Origin: Aeoliella sp052161615
GTDB taxonomy: Bacteria > Planctomycetota > Planctomycetia > Pirellulales > Lacipirellulaceae
Assembly: GCF_052161615.1 (NCBI RefSeq)
Contig: NZ_CP197417.1
Location: 5,642,001 to 5,706,000, forward strand
Reading direction: 5' to 3'
Length of the DNA: 64,000 nt
The notes under the pieces are model-generated. The model ran no database searches, had not been told where the DNA came from, and was given only the letters and a program-made list of their open reading frames with translations. The position numbers and the translations under genes are program-made. Positions within the stretch are counted from its first letter, which is position 1. Each line of letters begins with the position of its first letter. Below are positions 1-8,679 of this stretch, piece by piece.

Positions 1-218
1 GTGAGCAACCGATCGGCCTGGTAGTGATGATCCGTGTCCCCGTCCTGGTACTCCAGCTCAAACCCGTCTTCGAGCCGCATGGTCTGCATGTAAGTTTGCG
101 GACTACGCGTCAGGATGGCGTAGGTCGACTCGTCGACATCGAGCGTATCGATGGCGTGGCGGATATCGCCCGCCGACGGCGAGGAGAACTTGGTGCCCGC
201 TTCGGTTTCAAGGTGCAT
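1..218 (-). CDS. Hypothetical protein, truncated by window edge
   Basis: An open reading frame starts with ATG at 216-218 and runs off the left end of the window, so only the first 72 or so residues are visible. The N-terminus begins MHLETEAG and contains an acidic stretch (LEYQDGDTDHHYQ). There is no signal peptide or membrane segment in this part. The composition (many D, E and T, balanced hydrophobics) looks like a real soluble protein, and the reverse-strand alternative in the same region is less protein-like. I do not recognise the family. Confidence 0.5.
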   Translation of the reverse strand, partial: MHLETEAGTKFSSPSAGDIRHAIDTLDVDESTYAILTRSPQTYMQTMRLEDGFELEYQDGDTDHHYQADRLL

Positions 219-564
219 GGTTGTTGAACGTGGAGTTATTTAGCCACGGATGGGCACGGATAAAACACGGATTGTAGCAAGTCTTCAGGGTGGCGGGAGT
301 TGCGAGAGTTCGGGCGCAGGGGAACAGGAGCCAACGGAGGGAACAGAAGAGGATTGTGAACGGAAGAGAACGAAGCAAACGGAGCAATAACCAAGGATTC
401 AATTCCGGCGACTTATCTTCTCTGTTTCCTCAGTTGCTTCCTGTTCCTCTAACTCCCGCTTCGTTCTCTTCGTTCCCTTCTGTTCATTCTCCTAACATTC
501 GCGAACATCCGCGGAGATTCGCGGGCAAAATTGGGTCCGACTTTTTGCGAATCCGGCCACGAAT
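219..564. other. Intergenic region with dispersed repeats
   Basis: No convincing gene lies here. It holds clustered CACGGAT units (about 244-275), purine-rich GAACGGAAGAGAACGAAG-like sequence and its pyrimidine-rich complement further on, and two motifs found again at 6200-6260. It looks like a decayed intergenic repeat family and not coding sequence. Confidence 0.5.
468..526. repeat. Dispersed intergenic repeat, copy 1
   Basis: Two motifs recur at 6200-6260. CTTCGTTCCCTTCTGTTCA (468-486) is identical to 6242-6260. The 31-bp stretch at 496-526 beginning CATTCGCGAACATCCGCGG matches 6200-6230 except for two bases. The order of the two motifs is swapped between copies. Function unknown. Confidence 0.7.
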
Positions 565-1572
565 TTAGTCCCTGGGTACGACCAAGGTTCGGCCGACGAC
601 CCCACCGGCGAGGATCTTTGCGACTTGCTGCGGGACCTCGGCGAGCGAGATCTCCGTGACGCACTTGTCCGGCAGTTCCACTCGCCATTCGCCTGCGAGT
701 TTGCGCCACATTTCGAGTCGCATGTCGTGCGGGCACTTGGCCGAATCGATGCCCGCGAGCGTCACGCCGCGGAGGATGAAGGGATGCACCGTCAGGGGCA
801 ACTCGACGCCAGCGACCAGTCCGCATGCCGTGACCACGCCGCGGTGGAGTGTCGAACGCAGGATCGTCGTAAGCGGAACGCCGCCCACGGTATCGACCGC
901 CGCCGCCCAGCGACTGGCTAGCAGCGGGCGGTTCGTCGAGTCGTTCACCACTTCGCGGCCAACGACTTCCGCGGCGCCGAGTTGTTTGAGCATCGCGGCT
1001 TGGTCGCTCTTGCCCGTGACGGCGGTCACTTCGTAGCCGAGCTTTGCGAGGATCGCCACGCTCCACGTCCCCACGCCCCCCGTCGCGCCGGTGACCACCA
1101 CGGGCCCGCGATCGGGTGTGATGCCCCGCTCGACGATCGCGGTGACGGCCTGCGCCGCGGTGAAACCGGCAGTGCCTACGATCATCGCGCTGCGAGCATC
1201 GAGCCCCGCCGGCATCGCCACCACCCAGTCGCTCGGCACGCGGACGTAGCGGCTGTAACCACCCCAATGCTCGGCTCCGAGTCCGTAGCCCGTCACCAGC
1301 ACTTCGTCGCCCACCCGCCAACGATCGCTCTTGGATTCCACGACACGGCCCGCACAGTCGATACCCGGCACGTGAGGCAACGACTTCACCACCCCCGCAT
1401 GCCCACCACAGGCCAGCGCGTCTTTGTAGTTGAGCGACGAGTAGGCGACCTCGATCAGCACGTCGCCCGCGGGCAACTGATCGAGCGTAAGCCGTTCGAG
1501 TCGCGGGCCGGTCGTTTCATCGTCGCGTTTATCGACCACCAGCGCCGGAAACGGTTGTGCAATGTCGCTCAT
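565..1572 (-). CDS. YhdH/AcuI-type NADPH-dependent acrylyl-CoA/quinone oxidoreductase
   Basis: A 335-residue medium-chain dehydrogenase/reductase of the YhdH/YhfP (AcuI) family. The N-terminal GroES-like half contains SSLNYKDALA and HVPGIDCAGRV, both characteristic of this family. The Rossmann half carries the nucleotide-binding loop VVVTGATGGVGT followed by AVTGK. Members reduce acryloyl-CoA or other alpha,beta-unsaturated carbonyls with NADPH in the cytoplasm; the actual substrate here is not determined by sequence. The start is placed at MSDIAQ (1570-1572), because the upstream in-frame extension overlaps the dehydratase gene and is arginine-rich non-protein sequence. It follows the dehydratase gene by 5 bases and is probably cotranscribed. 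Confidence 0.88.
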   Translation of the reverse strand: MSDIAQPFPALVVDKRDDETTGPRLERLTLDQLPAGDVLIEVAYSSLNYKDALACGGHAGVVKSLPHVPGIDCAGRVVESKSDRWRVGDEVLVTGYGLGAEHWGGYSRYVRVPSDWVVAMPAGLDARSAMIVGTAGFTAAQAVTAIVERGITPDRGPVVVTGATGGVGTWSVAILAKLGYEVTAVTGKSDQAAMLKQLGAAEVVGREVVNDSTNRPLLASRWAAAVDTVGGVPLTTILRSTLHRGVVTACGLVAGVELPLTVHPFILRGVTLAGIDSAKCPHDMRLEMWRKLAGEWRVELPDKCVTEISLAEVPQQVAKILAGGVVGRTLVVPRD

Positions 1573-1577
1573 GATGT

Positions 1578-1937
1578 TCACGCCAGCGCGATGGGAAGCT
1601 GATCGATCTTTGCGGCGAGAATGAAATCGTTCTCGCTCAGCCCGCCAATCGCATGGGTCCACAGTTCGACCGAGACGTTGCGATACCCTTCGATGTGCAG
1701 GTCGGGATGGTGGCCATCGGCCTCGGCGACTTCGGCGCATTGGTTGAAGAAGTCGATGCCCGCCATGAAATTCTTCACTCGCCAGTCCTTGCGAATCCGC
1801 TGACCCTCATGGGTTAGGTACCAACCCTGGAGCTCGCCAAGCTGCAACTTGGCCTCGGCGAGCGAGCAAGGTTCGACCCCACCCTCGCAGGGCAGGCATT
1901 TTTTGGCGGTAAGCTGATCGGCCGTTTGCGGTTGCAT
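1578..1937 (-). CDS. phhB: Pterin-4a-carbinolamine dehydratase
   Basis: A 119-residue protein of the PCD/DCoH family, slightly longer than the usual 95-110 residues because of an N-terminal extension containing CLPCEGG. The conserved core is seen as GWYLTHEGQRIRKDWRVKNF, then EADGHHPDLHIEGYRNVSVELWTH, which includes the catalytic histidine pair (HHPD) and the third histidine of the family. It dehydrates 4a-hydroxytetrahydropterin, normally to recycle the cofactor of phenylalanine hydroxylase, although many bacteria keep it without that enzyme. No hydroxylase gene is in the window. It lies directly upstream of the AcuI-type gene on the same strand. Confidence 0.93.
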   Translation of the reverse strand: MQPQTADQLTAKKCLPCEGGVEPCSLAEAKLQLGELQGWYLTHEGQRIRKDWRVKNFMAGIDFFNQCAEVAEADGHHPDLHIEGYRNVSVELWTHAIGGLSENDFILAAKIDQLPIALA

Positions 1938-2407
1938 GGCTGCCTCCCGGGGGATGGGGGAAAACTACCTAAGTTAGCGGCACGAACGTGTCGAAACGGG
2001 GGCCGCTGCGCCCCATTATGGCGGTCTCCAAGAGTGGGGCAATTGCCGGCACTGCTCGCAGCGGACATGAACGCAACGTGAACGCTGGAAGTTTGCGCGT
2101 CATCCCGAGAGAAGAAAATCCTAGAATCGACGAACAACTTCCGTGCCACCTGGGTGGCACTCTGGCTCCGGTATTCCCATCAATTTACTGCCCCAAAGTC
2201 GTTGAACAACCATAAGTTAGGTCGGCTTTGCCATCTCGGATGACGATTGGATTGGAGGTGGACCCTCGAGGTTGCAATCGCCGATCAAGACGATAAGTTC
2301 ACGGCAAAGGCTGGTGTTCGCCTATGCAGTCGTTCTTTTTGCTTAGAACCACGCTGCTAGTTGATAAACCACGCTGCCCCGATCCTGCTGTAGCCGAGGA
2401 CTTCGTC
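1938..2407. other. Intergenic region
   Basis: Divergent intergenic region between the dehydratase and the LuxR-type regulator. Apart from the short perfect palindrome at 2143-2160 I see no gene or RNA element in it. Confidence 0.5.
2143..2160. repeat. Perfect short palindrome GTGCCACC-TG-GGTGGCAC
   Basis: An 8-bp perfect inverted repeat with a 2-base centre. It lacks a T-run, so it is not a typical terminator. It may be an operator or a member of a genomic palindrome family; only one copy is seen in this window. Confidence 0.5.
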
Positions 2408-3046
2408 ATGCACACGGTCATCGCGACCCCTAGAGTTCGAATCTCACCCACCAACCAAGTTGCCATGCCTTCGAAGGTCCAGCGAGTTGCCCTCTGCCTG
2501 CGTCGCGCGGTCGACCTCGAAGCCTACACGCAATTAATCGAGAGCATGGCGCACGCTCGGGTGCTGGTGCGAACCACCCAGCCCAAGTCGGTGCTCGCCG
2601 AGGCGGTGCGGACCCAGGTCGACCTGCTTGTAATCGACGGCGAGCTTGCCCTGAAAATGGGCCCAGCCGAACTCACCACCTTAAAAGAGAACCATGGAGT
2701 CGCCCAAGTCGCCATCCTTGCCAGCGACCGTCTGCATAACGGCACGCTTGGCGACTGGCCCGTCGTGTCCGATCTCGATCACCTGAGACCGCTCCTGGGG
2801 GACGGGCGGCCAGAGGCCGCCAATGGCCTAGGTGATCGGCCGGACTTTTCGACCATCACCAAGCGCGAGCAGGAAGTGTGGCGTCTCATCGCCGAGGGCA
2901 AATCGGTTCGAATCATAGCCGAGACAATGAAGCTCGCAGAAAGCACGATCGACAGCCACAAGTCGCGGCTCATGCGGAAGCTGAAGGTGCACAAGTCGCT
3001 CGATCTGGTCCGTTTGGCGGTAATTTACGGCATCCTGGATACCTAG
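2408..3046 (+). CDS. LuxR-type DNA-binding response regulator-like protein
   Basis: A 212-residue protein with a C-terminal LuxR/FixJ helix-turn-helix (about residues 148-208): ITKREQEVWRLIAEGKS starts the domain and STIDSHKSRLMRKLKV forms the recognition-helix region. The N-terminal part resembles a degenerate receiver fold (VDLLVIDGEL in the strand normally carrying the phosphoacceptor Asp), but the usual acidic pocket and Lys are not clear. It may therefore act without phosphorylation or answer a non-standard signal. The ATG at 2408 is chosen because GAGGA at 2396-2400 sits 7 bases upstream; a longer in-frame extension starting at 2324 lacks such support. No histidine kinase is adjacent. 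Confidence 0.8.
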   Translation: MHTVIATPRVRISPTNQVAMPSKVQRVALCLRRAVDLEAYTQLIESMAHARVLVRTTQPKSVLAEAVRTQVDLLVIDGELALKMGPAELTTLKENHGVAQVAILASDRLHNGTLGDWPVVSDLDHLRPLLGDGRPEAANGLGDRPDFSTITKREQEVWRLIAEGKSVRIIAETMKLAESTIDSHKSRLMRKLKVHKSLDLVRLAVIYGILDT

Positions 3047-3203
3047 TTCCCAGAATTGATACTAAGCTCGCAGAAATCCGTTGCGAAGCCGCGGTTATTG
3101 GGTCGCAACTTACCTAGCCCTCGGCGACCTGGTGCGGTATGGTGAATGGGTGCAGCCAGTGCCGCCACTGGCCCGCTTGTCGCTCCCGCCGGCCTCCGCG
3201 ATT

Positions 3204-4073
3204 ATGCCCAAATACGTCGTCCGCTACGGCTCCATGCGCCACCTTGGCGTGTTCAATACCAAAGGGCAGGGCGAGTTCCGCCGCGGTTCATTGGTTATTG
3301 CCCGAACCGGCCGGGGCATGGAATCGGGTGAAGTGCTGTGCGAGGCAACCGACGACGCGGTCAGCCAGCTCGAAGACCCCCAGCGGGGTTCGATTGTCCG
3401 CGAGCAAACCGAAGAGGATCGTCGCGAGATATTCCGCCTGCTGGGCCAGCAGCGACGCGAGTTCGAGGCCTGCGGCCGCCGCATCGCCGAGCAGGGCCTG
3501 CCCATGAAGCTCGTGGACCTCGAGCGGCTGTACGGCGGCGAGCGCGTGATCGTTTACTACCTGGCCGACGAGCGGGTCGACTTCCGCGAGCTCGTGAAAG
3601 TGCTCGCCAGCGAGTTCCAAACCCGCATCGAGATGCGCCAGATTGGCGTCCGGGACGAAGCCAAACTGCTAGCAGACTACGGCGATTGCGGGAAGCCGGT
3701 GTGCTGCAACACTCATCTGTCGGAGATGCCCCCGGTGTCGATGAAGATGGCCAAACTGCAGAAGGCGACGCTCGACCCCAGCAAAATCTCAGGCCGGTGC
3801 GGCCGCCTCAAGTGCTGCCTGCGGTACGAATACGACACCTACCAGGAGCTCCGCCGCGAGCTCCCCCCCATCGGGGCCGCCATAATTACGGACAAAGGCC
3901 GGGCCAAAGTCCTGAGCCAGGAGATCCTCGCCGGCCAATTACTGGTCGAAACCGAGGACATGCGGCGGGTGATTATCGACGCCTCGGAAGTTTTGACGGT
4001 ACTCGGAAAGGCGAAATCTGGAGGGGATTCGGCTCCCCCGCCTCCCGCAGATGACAATTCTGAGGAAGAATAG
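3204..4073 (+). CDS. ricT: RicT/PSP1-domain iron-sulfur protein
   Basis: A 289-residue protein of the PSP1/RicT (YaaT) family. The N-terminal half has the conserved opening with GVFNTKGQGEFRRGSLVIARTGRG. The centre holds the cysteine signature CGKPVCC at 162-168 and CGRLKCCLRYE at 199-208. In Bacillus RicT the corresponding cysteines take part in a [4Fe-4S] cluster shared with RicA and RicF, which together influence RNase Y-dependent RNA processing. The tail is proline- and acid-rich and likely disordered. The start is placed at MPKYVV because the upstream in-frame segment is not conserved-looking. RicA and RicF partners are not in this window, so the partner set here is unknown. Confidence 0.88.
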   Translation: MPKYVVRYGSMRHLGVFNTKGQGEFRRGSLVIARTGRGMESGEVLCEATDDAVSQLEDPQRGSIVREQTEEDRREIFRLLGQQRREFEACGRRIAEQGLPMKLVDLERLYGGERVIVYYLADERVDFRELVKVLASEFQTRIEMRQIGVRDEAKLLADYGDCGKPVCCNTHLSEMPPVSMKMAKLQKATLDPSKISGRCGRLKCCLRYEYDTYQELRRELPPIGAAIITDKGRAKVLSQEILAGQLLVETEDMRRVIIDASEVLTVLGKAKSGGDSAPPPPADDNSEEE

Positions 4074-4154
4074 TAAACGGCGGGCCATAATAGTATTAGA
4101 GACCAACTGCCCCGCACCGGCTCGTGTCCTTCACCCCCTAGTTGTTCGCCTGCC

Positions 4155-4616
4155 ATGAGTAAGTCGATGCTCGACCCCAGCGATCCGATTGTCGATTTGC
4201 TGGACCGCGATCGGCGGTACAAGTTCGACGCGTACCTGTTCGTGTTCGACGCGCTGCACTACGCCCAGACTCGCCTGGAGCTAGGCAAGCCCTACGCCCC
4301 CGAAGAGTTCGAAGACCTCGATGATCTTGACGAACAAGTCGAGCATCACGTCTCGGGTCAAGAACTGTGCGAAGCGATTCGGTTGTACGCGCTAGAGCAG
4401 TACGGCCTTGTCGCGCAGTGCGTGCTTGGTCATTGGGGCGTCCGCAGCACTGCGGACTTCGGCGAGATCGTGTTCAACTTGATCGACATCAAGAAGATGA
4501 AGAAGACCGATCACGATCGCCGTGAAGACTTCGACAACGTCTACGATTTCGACGACGCGTTTCGCACCGGCTTCGAAATCACCATGCCCGATTCGAGCAA
4601 AGGGCGCGGGGCGTGA
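4155..4616 (+). CDS. Minf_1886-family conserved protein
   Basis: A 153-residue acidic protein matching the Planctomycetes/Verrucomicrobia conserved family named after Minf_1886. Family hallmarks visible are YKFDAYLFVFDALHYAQ near the N-terminus, the central HVSGQELCEAIRLYALEQYG, and VLGHWGVRSTADFGEIVFNLI. No transmembrane segment or enzyme motif is seen, and the function is unknown. Its stop overlaps the next gene by 4 bases (GTGA), which suggests translational coupling with the small membrane protein. Confidence 0.8.
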   Translation: MSKSMLDPSDPIVDLLDRDRRYKFDAYLFVFDALHYAQTRLELGKPYAPEEFEDLDDLDEQVEHHVSGQELCEAIRLYALEQYGLVAQCVLGHWGVRSTADFGEIVFNLIDIKKMKKTDHDRREDFDNVYDFDDAFRTGFEITMPDSSKGRGA

Positions 4617-4810
4617 GTCGCCGTAAGAACGTTGAATCGGCGGGACGTCCAGCCATGCCGTCTGCCACGCCGCAATCCGCGGAAGCTCCGCCGGCGCTTG
4701 AGCGCTGGCCTCAACCGACTCGCCGTCGCGGCTTGGTCGTGTTAGCCGCCATTTGTTTGGCAGGTTGGCTACTTTTTCTCGCGTATCTCGCGGTTCGTGA
4801 AGCTAGCTAA
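4613..4810 (+). CDS. Small single-pass membrane protein
   Basis: A 65-residue protein with a GTG start that overlaps the Minf_1886-family gene by 4 bases. The first 40 residues are polar and proline-rich, then RRR is followed by one hydrophobic segment (LVVLAAICLAGWLLFLAYLAV) near the C-terminus. The arginines suggest an N-in orientation. Family unknown. The coupling to the upstream gene is the main support that it is translated. Confidence 0.55.
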   Translation: MSRRKNVESAGRPAMPSATPQSAEAPPALERWPQPTRRRGLVVLAAICLAGWLLFLAYLAVREAS

Positions 4811-4924
4811 CGGCTATCGGTGCCGGTAGTCCTCGGCCCTGTTCTCGGCCTATAATTGAGTCGTTCAGGCCAAGAGTTGCGTTCGTCACGTTTTCTACTC
4901 ACGTTACAGCTAGAGGTTTTTGTC

Positions 4925-6046
4925 ATGTCACTGCGTCACTCGTTTGCCTGCGCGCTCACGCTGCTCGTTGCCCTGCCCACGATTTCACTCGCCGCCGACA
5001 CCGCCACCTCGCCAGCCACGGCGAAGCAGCTCGCCTCGAAGGGCGTGCAGTTCCTCAAGACCTCGCAAGCCGCCGATGGCTCCTTCAGCGGGTTCGCCGG
5101 TCCCGGCGTCACCGCGATCGCGACCACTGGCATGCTTCGCAATGGGGCAACGACCTCCGACCCCACGGTGGCCAAGGCGATTGACTACGTGCTCAAGCAT
5201 GCCCGCGAAGACGGTGGCATCTACGGCGAAGGTTCGAACCACAAGAACTACGAAACCGCCCTCGCCGTGCTGCTGCTCACCGAGGCGAACAAAGACGGCA
5301 AGTACGACGATCAACTCGCCAAGGCCGAGAAGTTCCTCAAGGGTCTGCAGTGGGACGACGCCGAAGGCCACGCCAAAGACAGCTTCAACTACGGCGGCGC
5401 CGGTTACGGCAGCCACTCGCGTCCCGACCTGTCGAACACCAGCTTCCTGCTCGACGCCCTCGTCGCGGCCGGCAATGGCCCCGATGACCCCGCGATCCAA
5501 AAGGCCCTGGTCTTCGTGTCGCGCACCCAGAACCTCGAGTCGCAGTACAACACCACGCCGTTTGCCTCGAAGGTCGGCGACGGTGGCTTCTACTACACCC
5601 CGGCTGCCGGCGGCACCAGCCAAGCGGGCAACACCGAGAACGGCGGCCTGCGGAGCTATGGCTCGATGACCTACGCCGGTCTCAAGAGCATGATCTACGC
5701 CGGTGTCGACAAGGACGACCCGCGCGTGAAGGCAGCTTATGCCTGGATCCAGAAGAACTTTACCCTCGACGAGAATCCCGGCATGGGCCCCTCGGGCCAG
5801 TTCTACTACTACCACACGTTCGCCAAGGCCTTGGCCACGCTGGGTGACGAAAACGTCGTCGACGCCGATGGCACCGAGCACAACTGGCGGAGCGAACTCG
5901 TCGCCAAGCTCGCCGAGCTGCAGCAAGCCGATGGCAGCTGGCTCAACACCGGCAGCGACCGCTGGATGGAAGCCGACCCCAACCTAGTCACCGGCTACGC
6001 GCTACTCGCCCTGTCGTACTGCGACGATGCAAAGGATGCCAAGTAG
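4925..6046 (+). CDS. Secreted prenyltransferase/squalene-cyclase-repeat protein
   Basis: A 373-residue protein with an N-terminal signal peptide (cleavage likely after SLAA near residue 22). The mature part carries alpha/alpha-barrel repeats of the prenyltransferase and squalene oxidase type: QAADGSFSGFAGPGVTAIATTGML, then DGGIYGEG, FNYGGAGYGSHSRPDLSNTSFLLDAL, and the C-terminal LQQADGSWLNTG. The cyclase DxDD catalytic motif is not seen, so an enzymatic cyclase role is unlikely; a periplasmic binding or scaffold role is an inference. The ATG at 4925 has AGAGG at 4912-4916. A hairpin terminator follows the gene. Confidence 0.85.
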   Translation: MSLRHSFACALTLLVALPTISLAADTATSPATAKQLASKGVQFLKTSQAADGSFSGFAGPGVTAIATTGMLRNGATTSDPTVAKAIDYVLKHAREDGGIYGEGSNHKNYETALAVLLLTEANKDGKYDDQLAKAEKFLKGLQWDDAEGHAKDSFNYGGAGYGSHSRPDLSNTSFLLDALVAAGNGPDDPAIQKALVFVSRTQNLESQYNTTPFASKVGDGGFYYTPAAGGTSQAGNTENGGLRSYGSMTYAGLKSMIYAGVDKDDPRVKAAYAWIQKNFTLDENPGMGPSGQFYYYHTFAKALATLGDENVVDADGTEHNWRSELVAKLAELQQADGSWLNTGSDRWMEADPNLVTGYALLALSYCDDAKDAK

Positions 6047-6078
6047 TCTCGGCCACAGATCTACACGGACGAATCACG

Positions 6079-6125
6079 GAAGAGCGTGGGTTAGTGGAAA
6101 CACTCATCCACGCTCTTCTTCGCTT
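6079..6125 (+). terminator. Rho-independent terminator after the prenyltransferase-repeat gene
   Basis: Stem GAAGAGCGTGG (6079-6089) pairs perfectly with CCACGCTCTTC (6108-6118) and is followed by TTCGCTTTT. It begins 33 bases after the stop codon of the upstream gene. Confidence 0.7.
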
Positions 6126-6199
6126 TTGTATTGATCGTTAACGCGCCCAAGGAACTGTGGGAGGGCTCTCCGAGTCCGATTTAGCGACTTGAAGCCGAC

Positions 6200-6260
6200 C
6201 ATTCGCGAACATCCGCGGCCATTCGCGGGCCAAGAATCTTCCTTCGTTCCCTTCTGTTCA
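6200..6260. repeat. Dispersed intergenic repeat, copy 2
   Basis: Carries the same two motifs as 468-526, in swapped order: the CATTCGCGAACATCCGCGG-type motif at 6200-6230 and the 19-bp CTTCGTTCCCTTCTGTTCA motif at 6242-6260. Both copies lie in gaps between genes. Confidence 0.7.
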
Positions 6261-6273
6261 AATCGCAAGCAGG

Positions 6274-8028
6274 CTATTTGAACAACTGCCCGAAGGGCGA
6301 CTGGCCGATCTGCGGGTCGTTGCCGCGTTGGCCGAGTAGCGTGGCAATCACTTCGCCAGGACCTTGCAGCTCGCTGTTCACCTTCTGCTGGAAGGCGACG
6401 AGCTCGCCGTTGAGCTTGGCAACGTGCTTATCCATCTCCTGCTGGCCCTTGGCGAGCAGGCGTTCGCGTTCGACCGTCACCACTTCTCGCGCCGAGCGAC
6501 TGATGGCCGAGGCCAGCTCGGTGCCAAGCGTCGAGTCGAGGTCGAAGTCGGGATCGTCCAGCGTGCCACTCACGGCGACCACCGTTTTCGCTTCGTGAAT
6601 TCGCCCCACCGTTCCCGCGAGCGCCGTTTGCAGGCGAGTACCAAACGAGCCGGCACCAATCGTGGGATTGATCGCGAGCCCCGTCTGCGAGATTTCGAGC
6701 GTTCCTTCAATCTTATCGTCGACCAGGTGTAGCGCGAGCACTACATGCGCGTGCGACGGGGCAACCGCCAAATGCAGTTTGCCCGCGCGTCCTAGCGACG
6801 CGTCCGGAATCACGATGTCGCTCGCCACGCAGTGCACTTCGTCGCGCGAAACTTCCTGCGTGCGATCAAACGTGGCTTGCACGGTGAGCGGCAATCCACC
6901 CTTGGTCGTCAGCTCCAGGGTCGTCGGCTTCGTGTGCCACTCTGGCTGGTTGGTCCAGTCGCGAACCACACCGACGATCTCCACAGGCTGGCCCGACACG
7001 CGGGCCGAACCATCGAGGCGTACCGCGCGAATCAGCACGTCGGGCAGTCGCTCGCTGCCGGGGAAGAAGACATCCTCGCCCCGATGCTTGGGAGCCACCA
7101 CCACCTTCTCACCACGCGCCGGCATGAGCTTGCGGGCCCAGCGAATCCAGCCCACCGTTTCGGTCAAGGGACCGGTCACCTTCTCGCCAAGCAAGTAATT
7201 GCTAAGCGACTTGGCATCGAGCTCGCCAAGCTCCAGCTTCTCGCGGAGCATTCGCTCGTCGTTCTTGCGAGCAAGCGTGATGCGATCGCGGTCCGCCTTC
7301 AGCTCATTGGGTAGCTTCGTCACTTCAGTCTGCAAGTCGCGGAGCGAGCGGCGAAGCTTCGTCACCCGGTCGGGAATCTGCGCAATGAACTCGGCGCTAC
7401 GGAGCGGATTCTGTTTCGCTACGCGAACTTCTTGCTCCAGCAGCTTCGCCTCGGCCTTGATCGCCTTGGCCTGCGCTTCGAGCGCCTTGTACTTATTGGG
7501 CCATTTCTGGGCCAGCTCTTCCGCCAGCCGAACCGATTCGAGCTGCTGGCGAATATCGGCGTCGAAACGCGATTCGAGGTCTGTGACCCAAGCGTCCGCG
7601 TACTGACTGGCAATCGGAGTGATCCAGCTTGGTGCCGCTGGTTCTTCCTCTTCTGCCGGAGCATCGGGGAGCGCGCCCGACGTTTCGCGGGGCGTGCTGA
7701 ACTCCAGGCCGCTGACCACCGCGTAGTCGGCGATCAGTTTCTTACGCAATAGCGCGTTGCTGTCAAAGTCGATCTCAATACGATCGGCTTCCAGCAAATT
7801 GGTCATTGGCTTGCGAGGATTCGCCACAGCCACGTCGCGAATCGCCACGCGAGTTTGGAGTAGCGACGACTTCACCGAGGCGACTTCGACACGCGCACCC
7901 ACGGCCGCCTCGCCACTTGCGACCATCCCCCAGCGAAGGGCGTAGCCGCTCCCCACTTCCGCTGCCAGGTAAAGCAACGCAAGCAAGATGAGTCGCGGAA
8001 CGATGTAGCCGAACCGAAGAAACTTCAT
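6274..8028 (-). CDS. TIGR03545-family membrane-anchored protein
   Basis: A 584-residue protein with one N-terminal membrane segment (about residues 8-30, RLILLALLYLAAEVGSG), a long charged region with coiled-coil character (about 170-265), and a C-terminal half rich in beta strands. It matches the conserved TIGR03545 family, whose members typically sit beside a TIGR03546 gene, as here with a 5-base gap. The layout (N-terminal anchor, large periplasmic portion with repeated short strands) resembles AsmA-like envelope proteins, but that similarity is only an impression. Function unknown; an envelope role is inferred from topology. Confidence 0.8.
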   Translation of the reverse strand: MKFLRFGYIVPRLILLALLYLAAEVGSGYALRWGMVASGEAAVGARVEVASVKSSLLQTRVAIRDVAVANPRKPMTNLLEADRIEIDFDSNALLRKKLIADYAVVSGLEFSTPRETSGALPDAPAEEEEPAAPSWITPIASQYADAWVTDLESRFDADIRQQLESVRLAEELAQKWPNKYKALEAQAKAIKAEAKLLEQEVRVAKQNPLRSAEFIAQIPDRVTKLRRSLRDLQTEVTKLPNELKADRDRITLARKNDERMLREKLELGELDAKSLSNYLLGEKVTGPLTETVGWIRWARKLMPARGEKVVVAPKHRGEDVFFPGSERLPDVLIRAVRLDGSARVSGQPVEIVGVVRDWTNQPEWHTKPTTLELTTKGGLPLTVQATFDRTQEVSRDEVHCVASDIVIPDASLGRAGKLHLAVAPSHAHVVLALHLVDDKIEGTLEISQTGLAINPTIGAGSFGTRLQTALAGTVGRIHEAKTVVAVSGTLDDPDFDLDSTLGTELASAISRSAREVVTVERERLLAKGQQEMDKHVAKLNGELVAFQQKVNSELQGPGEVIATLLGQRGNDPQIGQSPFGQLFK

Positions 8029-8033
8029 GTGGT

Positions 8034-8543
8034 CTATCTCCCAAGACGAGCGGCGAACTGAGCGCCGGCCAGCGCGCGACCCAGGCGATAGCGAAGCGCC
8101 CAGCGATGAATCACCGGGCCAAACTTCTCAAACACCTTGTAGCTGCCGTAGTAGCAGGGATAGCTGACGTAGAGTGCCAGCATCAACGACCCGAGCGTGA
8201 CGGTATTATGAAATCCAATGAATGGCCCGAGCGGTTGATCGTACAGCCAAGCAAAGTAGGGCACGAGCGACTCCGAATAGAGCACGCTGGCACCCAGCTT
8301 GTGCGTGATAGGATCGCACAGCGGCGAAAGGGCCGAGAAAATGGCCACGGCCAATAGTCCCGCCGGCTTATTCACGCGCAGCGCACACAGCAGCACGGCG
8401 AGCGAAATCGCAATCAGGTTGCCCTTCGGCACCATGCCCAGCACCATGCCGATGGTAAAGCCCCAAGCCATTTGCCGAGGCGATTCGTTGCCCAGAACGG
8501 CACTGATGAGTTGCCGCGTGGGATGGAGGAAGAGCGAAATCAT
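8034..8543 (-). CDS. TIGR03546-family membrane protein
   Basis: A 169-residue integral membrane protein beginning MISLFLHPTRQLISAVLGNE, with several hydrophobic segments (WGFTIGMVLGMVPKGN, LIAISLAVLLCAL, PAGLLAVAIFSALSPL, NTVTLGSLMLALYV). The GMVPKGN and SPLCDPITHKLG motifs are typical of TIGR03546, a DUF2062-like family. It is encoded immediately upstream of its usual TIGR03545 partner, so the two probably form one envelope complex. Function unknown. Confidence 0.85.
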   Translation of the reverse strand: MISLFLHPTRQLISAVLGNESPRQMAWGFTIGMVLGMVPKGNLIAISLAVLLCALRVNKPAGLLAVAIFSALSPLCDPITHKLGASVLYSESLVPYFAWLYDQPLGPFIGFHNTVTLGSLMLALYVSYPCYYGSYKVFEKFGPVIHRWALRYRLGRALAGAQFAARLGR

Positions 8544-8679
8544 GGCAGCCTGCTAGCAGTGACAAACGCAGGCACTCGCGGCGCACCAGCCTCCCTGGCC
8601 AGTTCGCGTGGTCCTGCTCCGTCAACATCGGCGGACCGTTTGCGCAGACTTTAGCGATTATGCCGCTCGTTGTTCGCGA

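Noticed and set aside
449..1321. Long reverse-strand open frame of 290 codons overlapping the AcuI-type gene
   Set aside because: Arg/Gly-rich composition with no domain; it is the wrong frame of the reductase gene in GC-rich DNA.
4985..5926. Long reverse-strand open frame antisense to the prenyltransferase-repeat gene
   Set aside because: Low-complexity Val/Gly/Glu-rich sequence without family motifs; a shadow of the forward gene, which has signal peptide, ribosome site and terminator.
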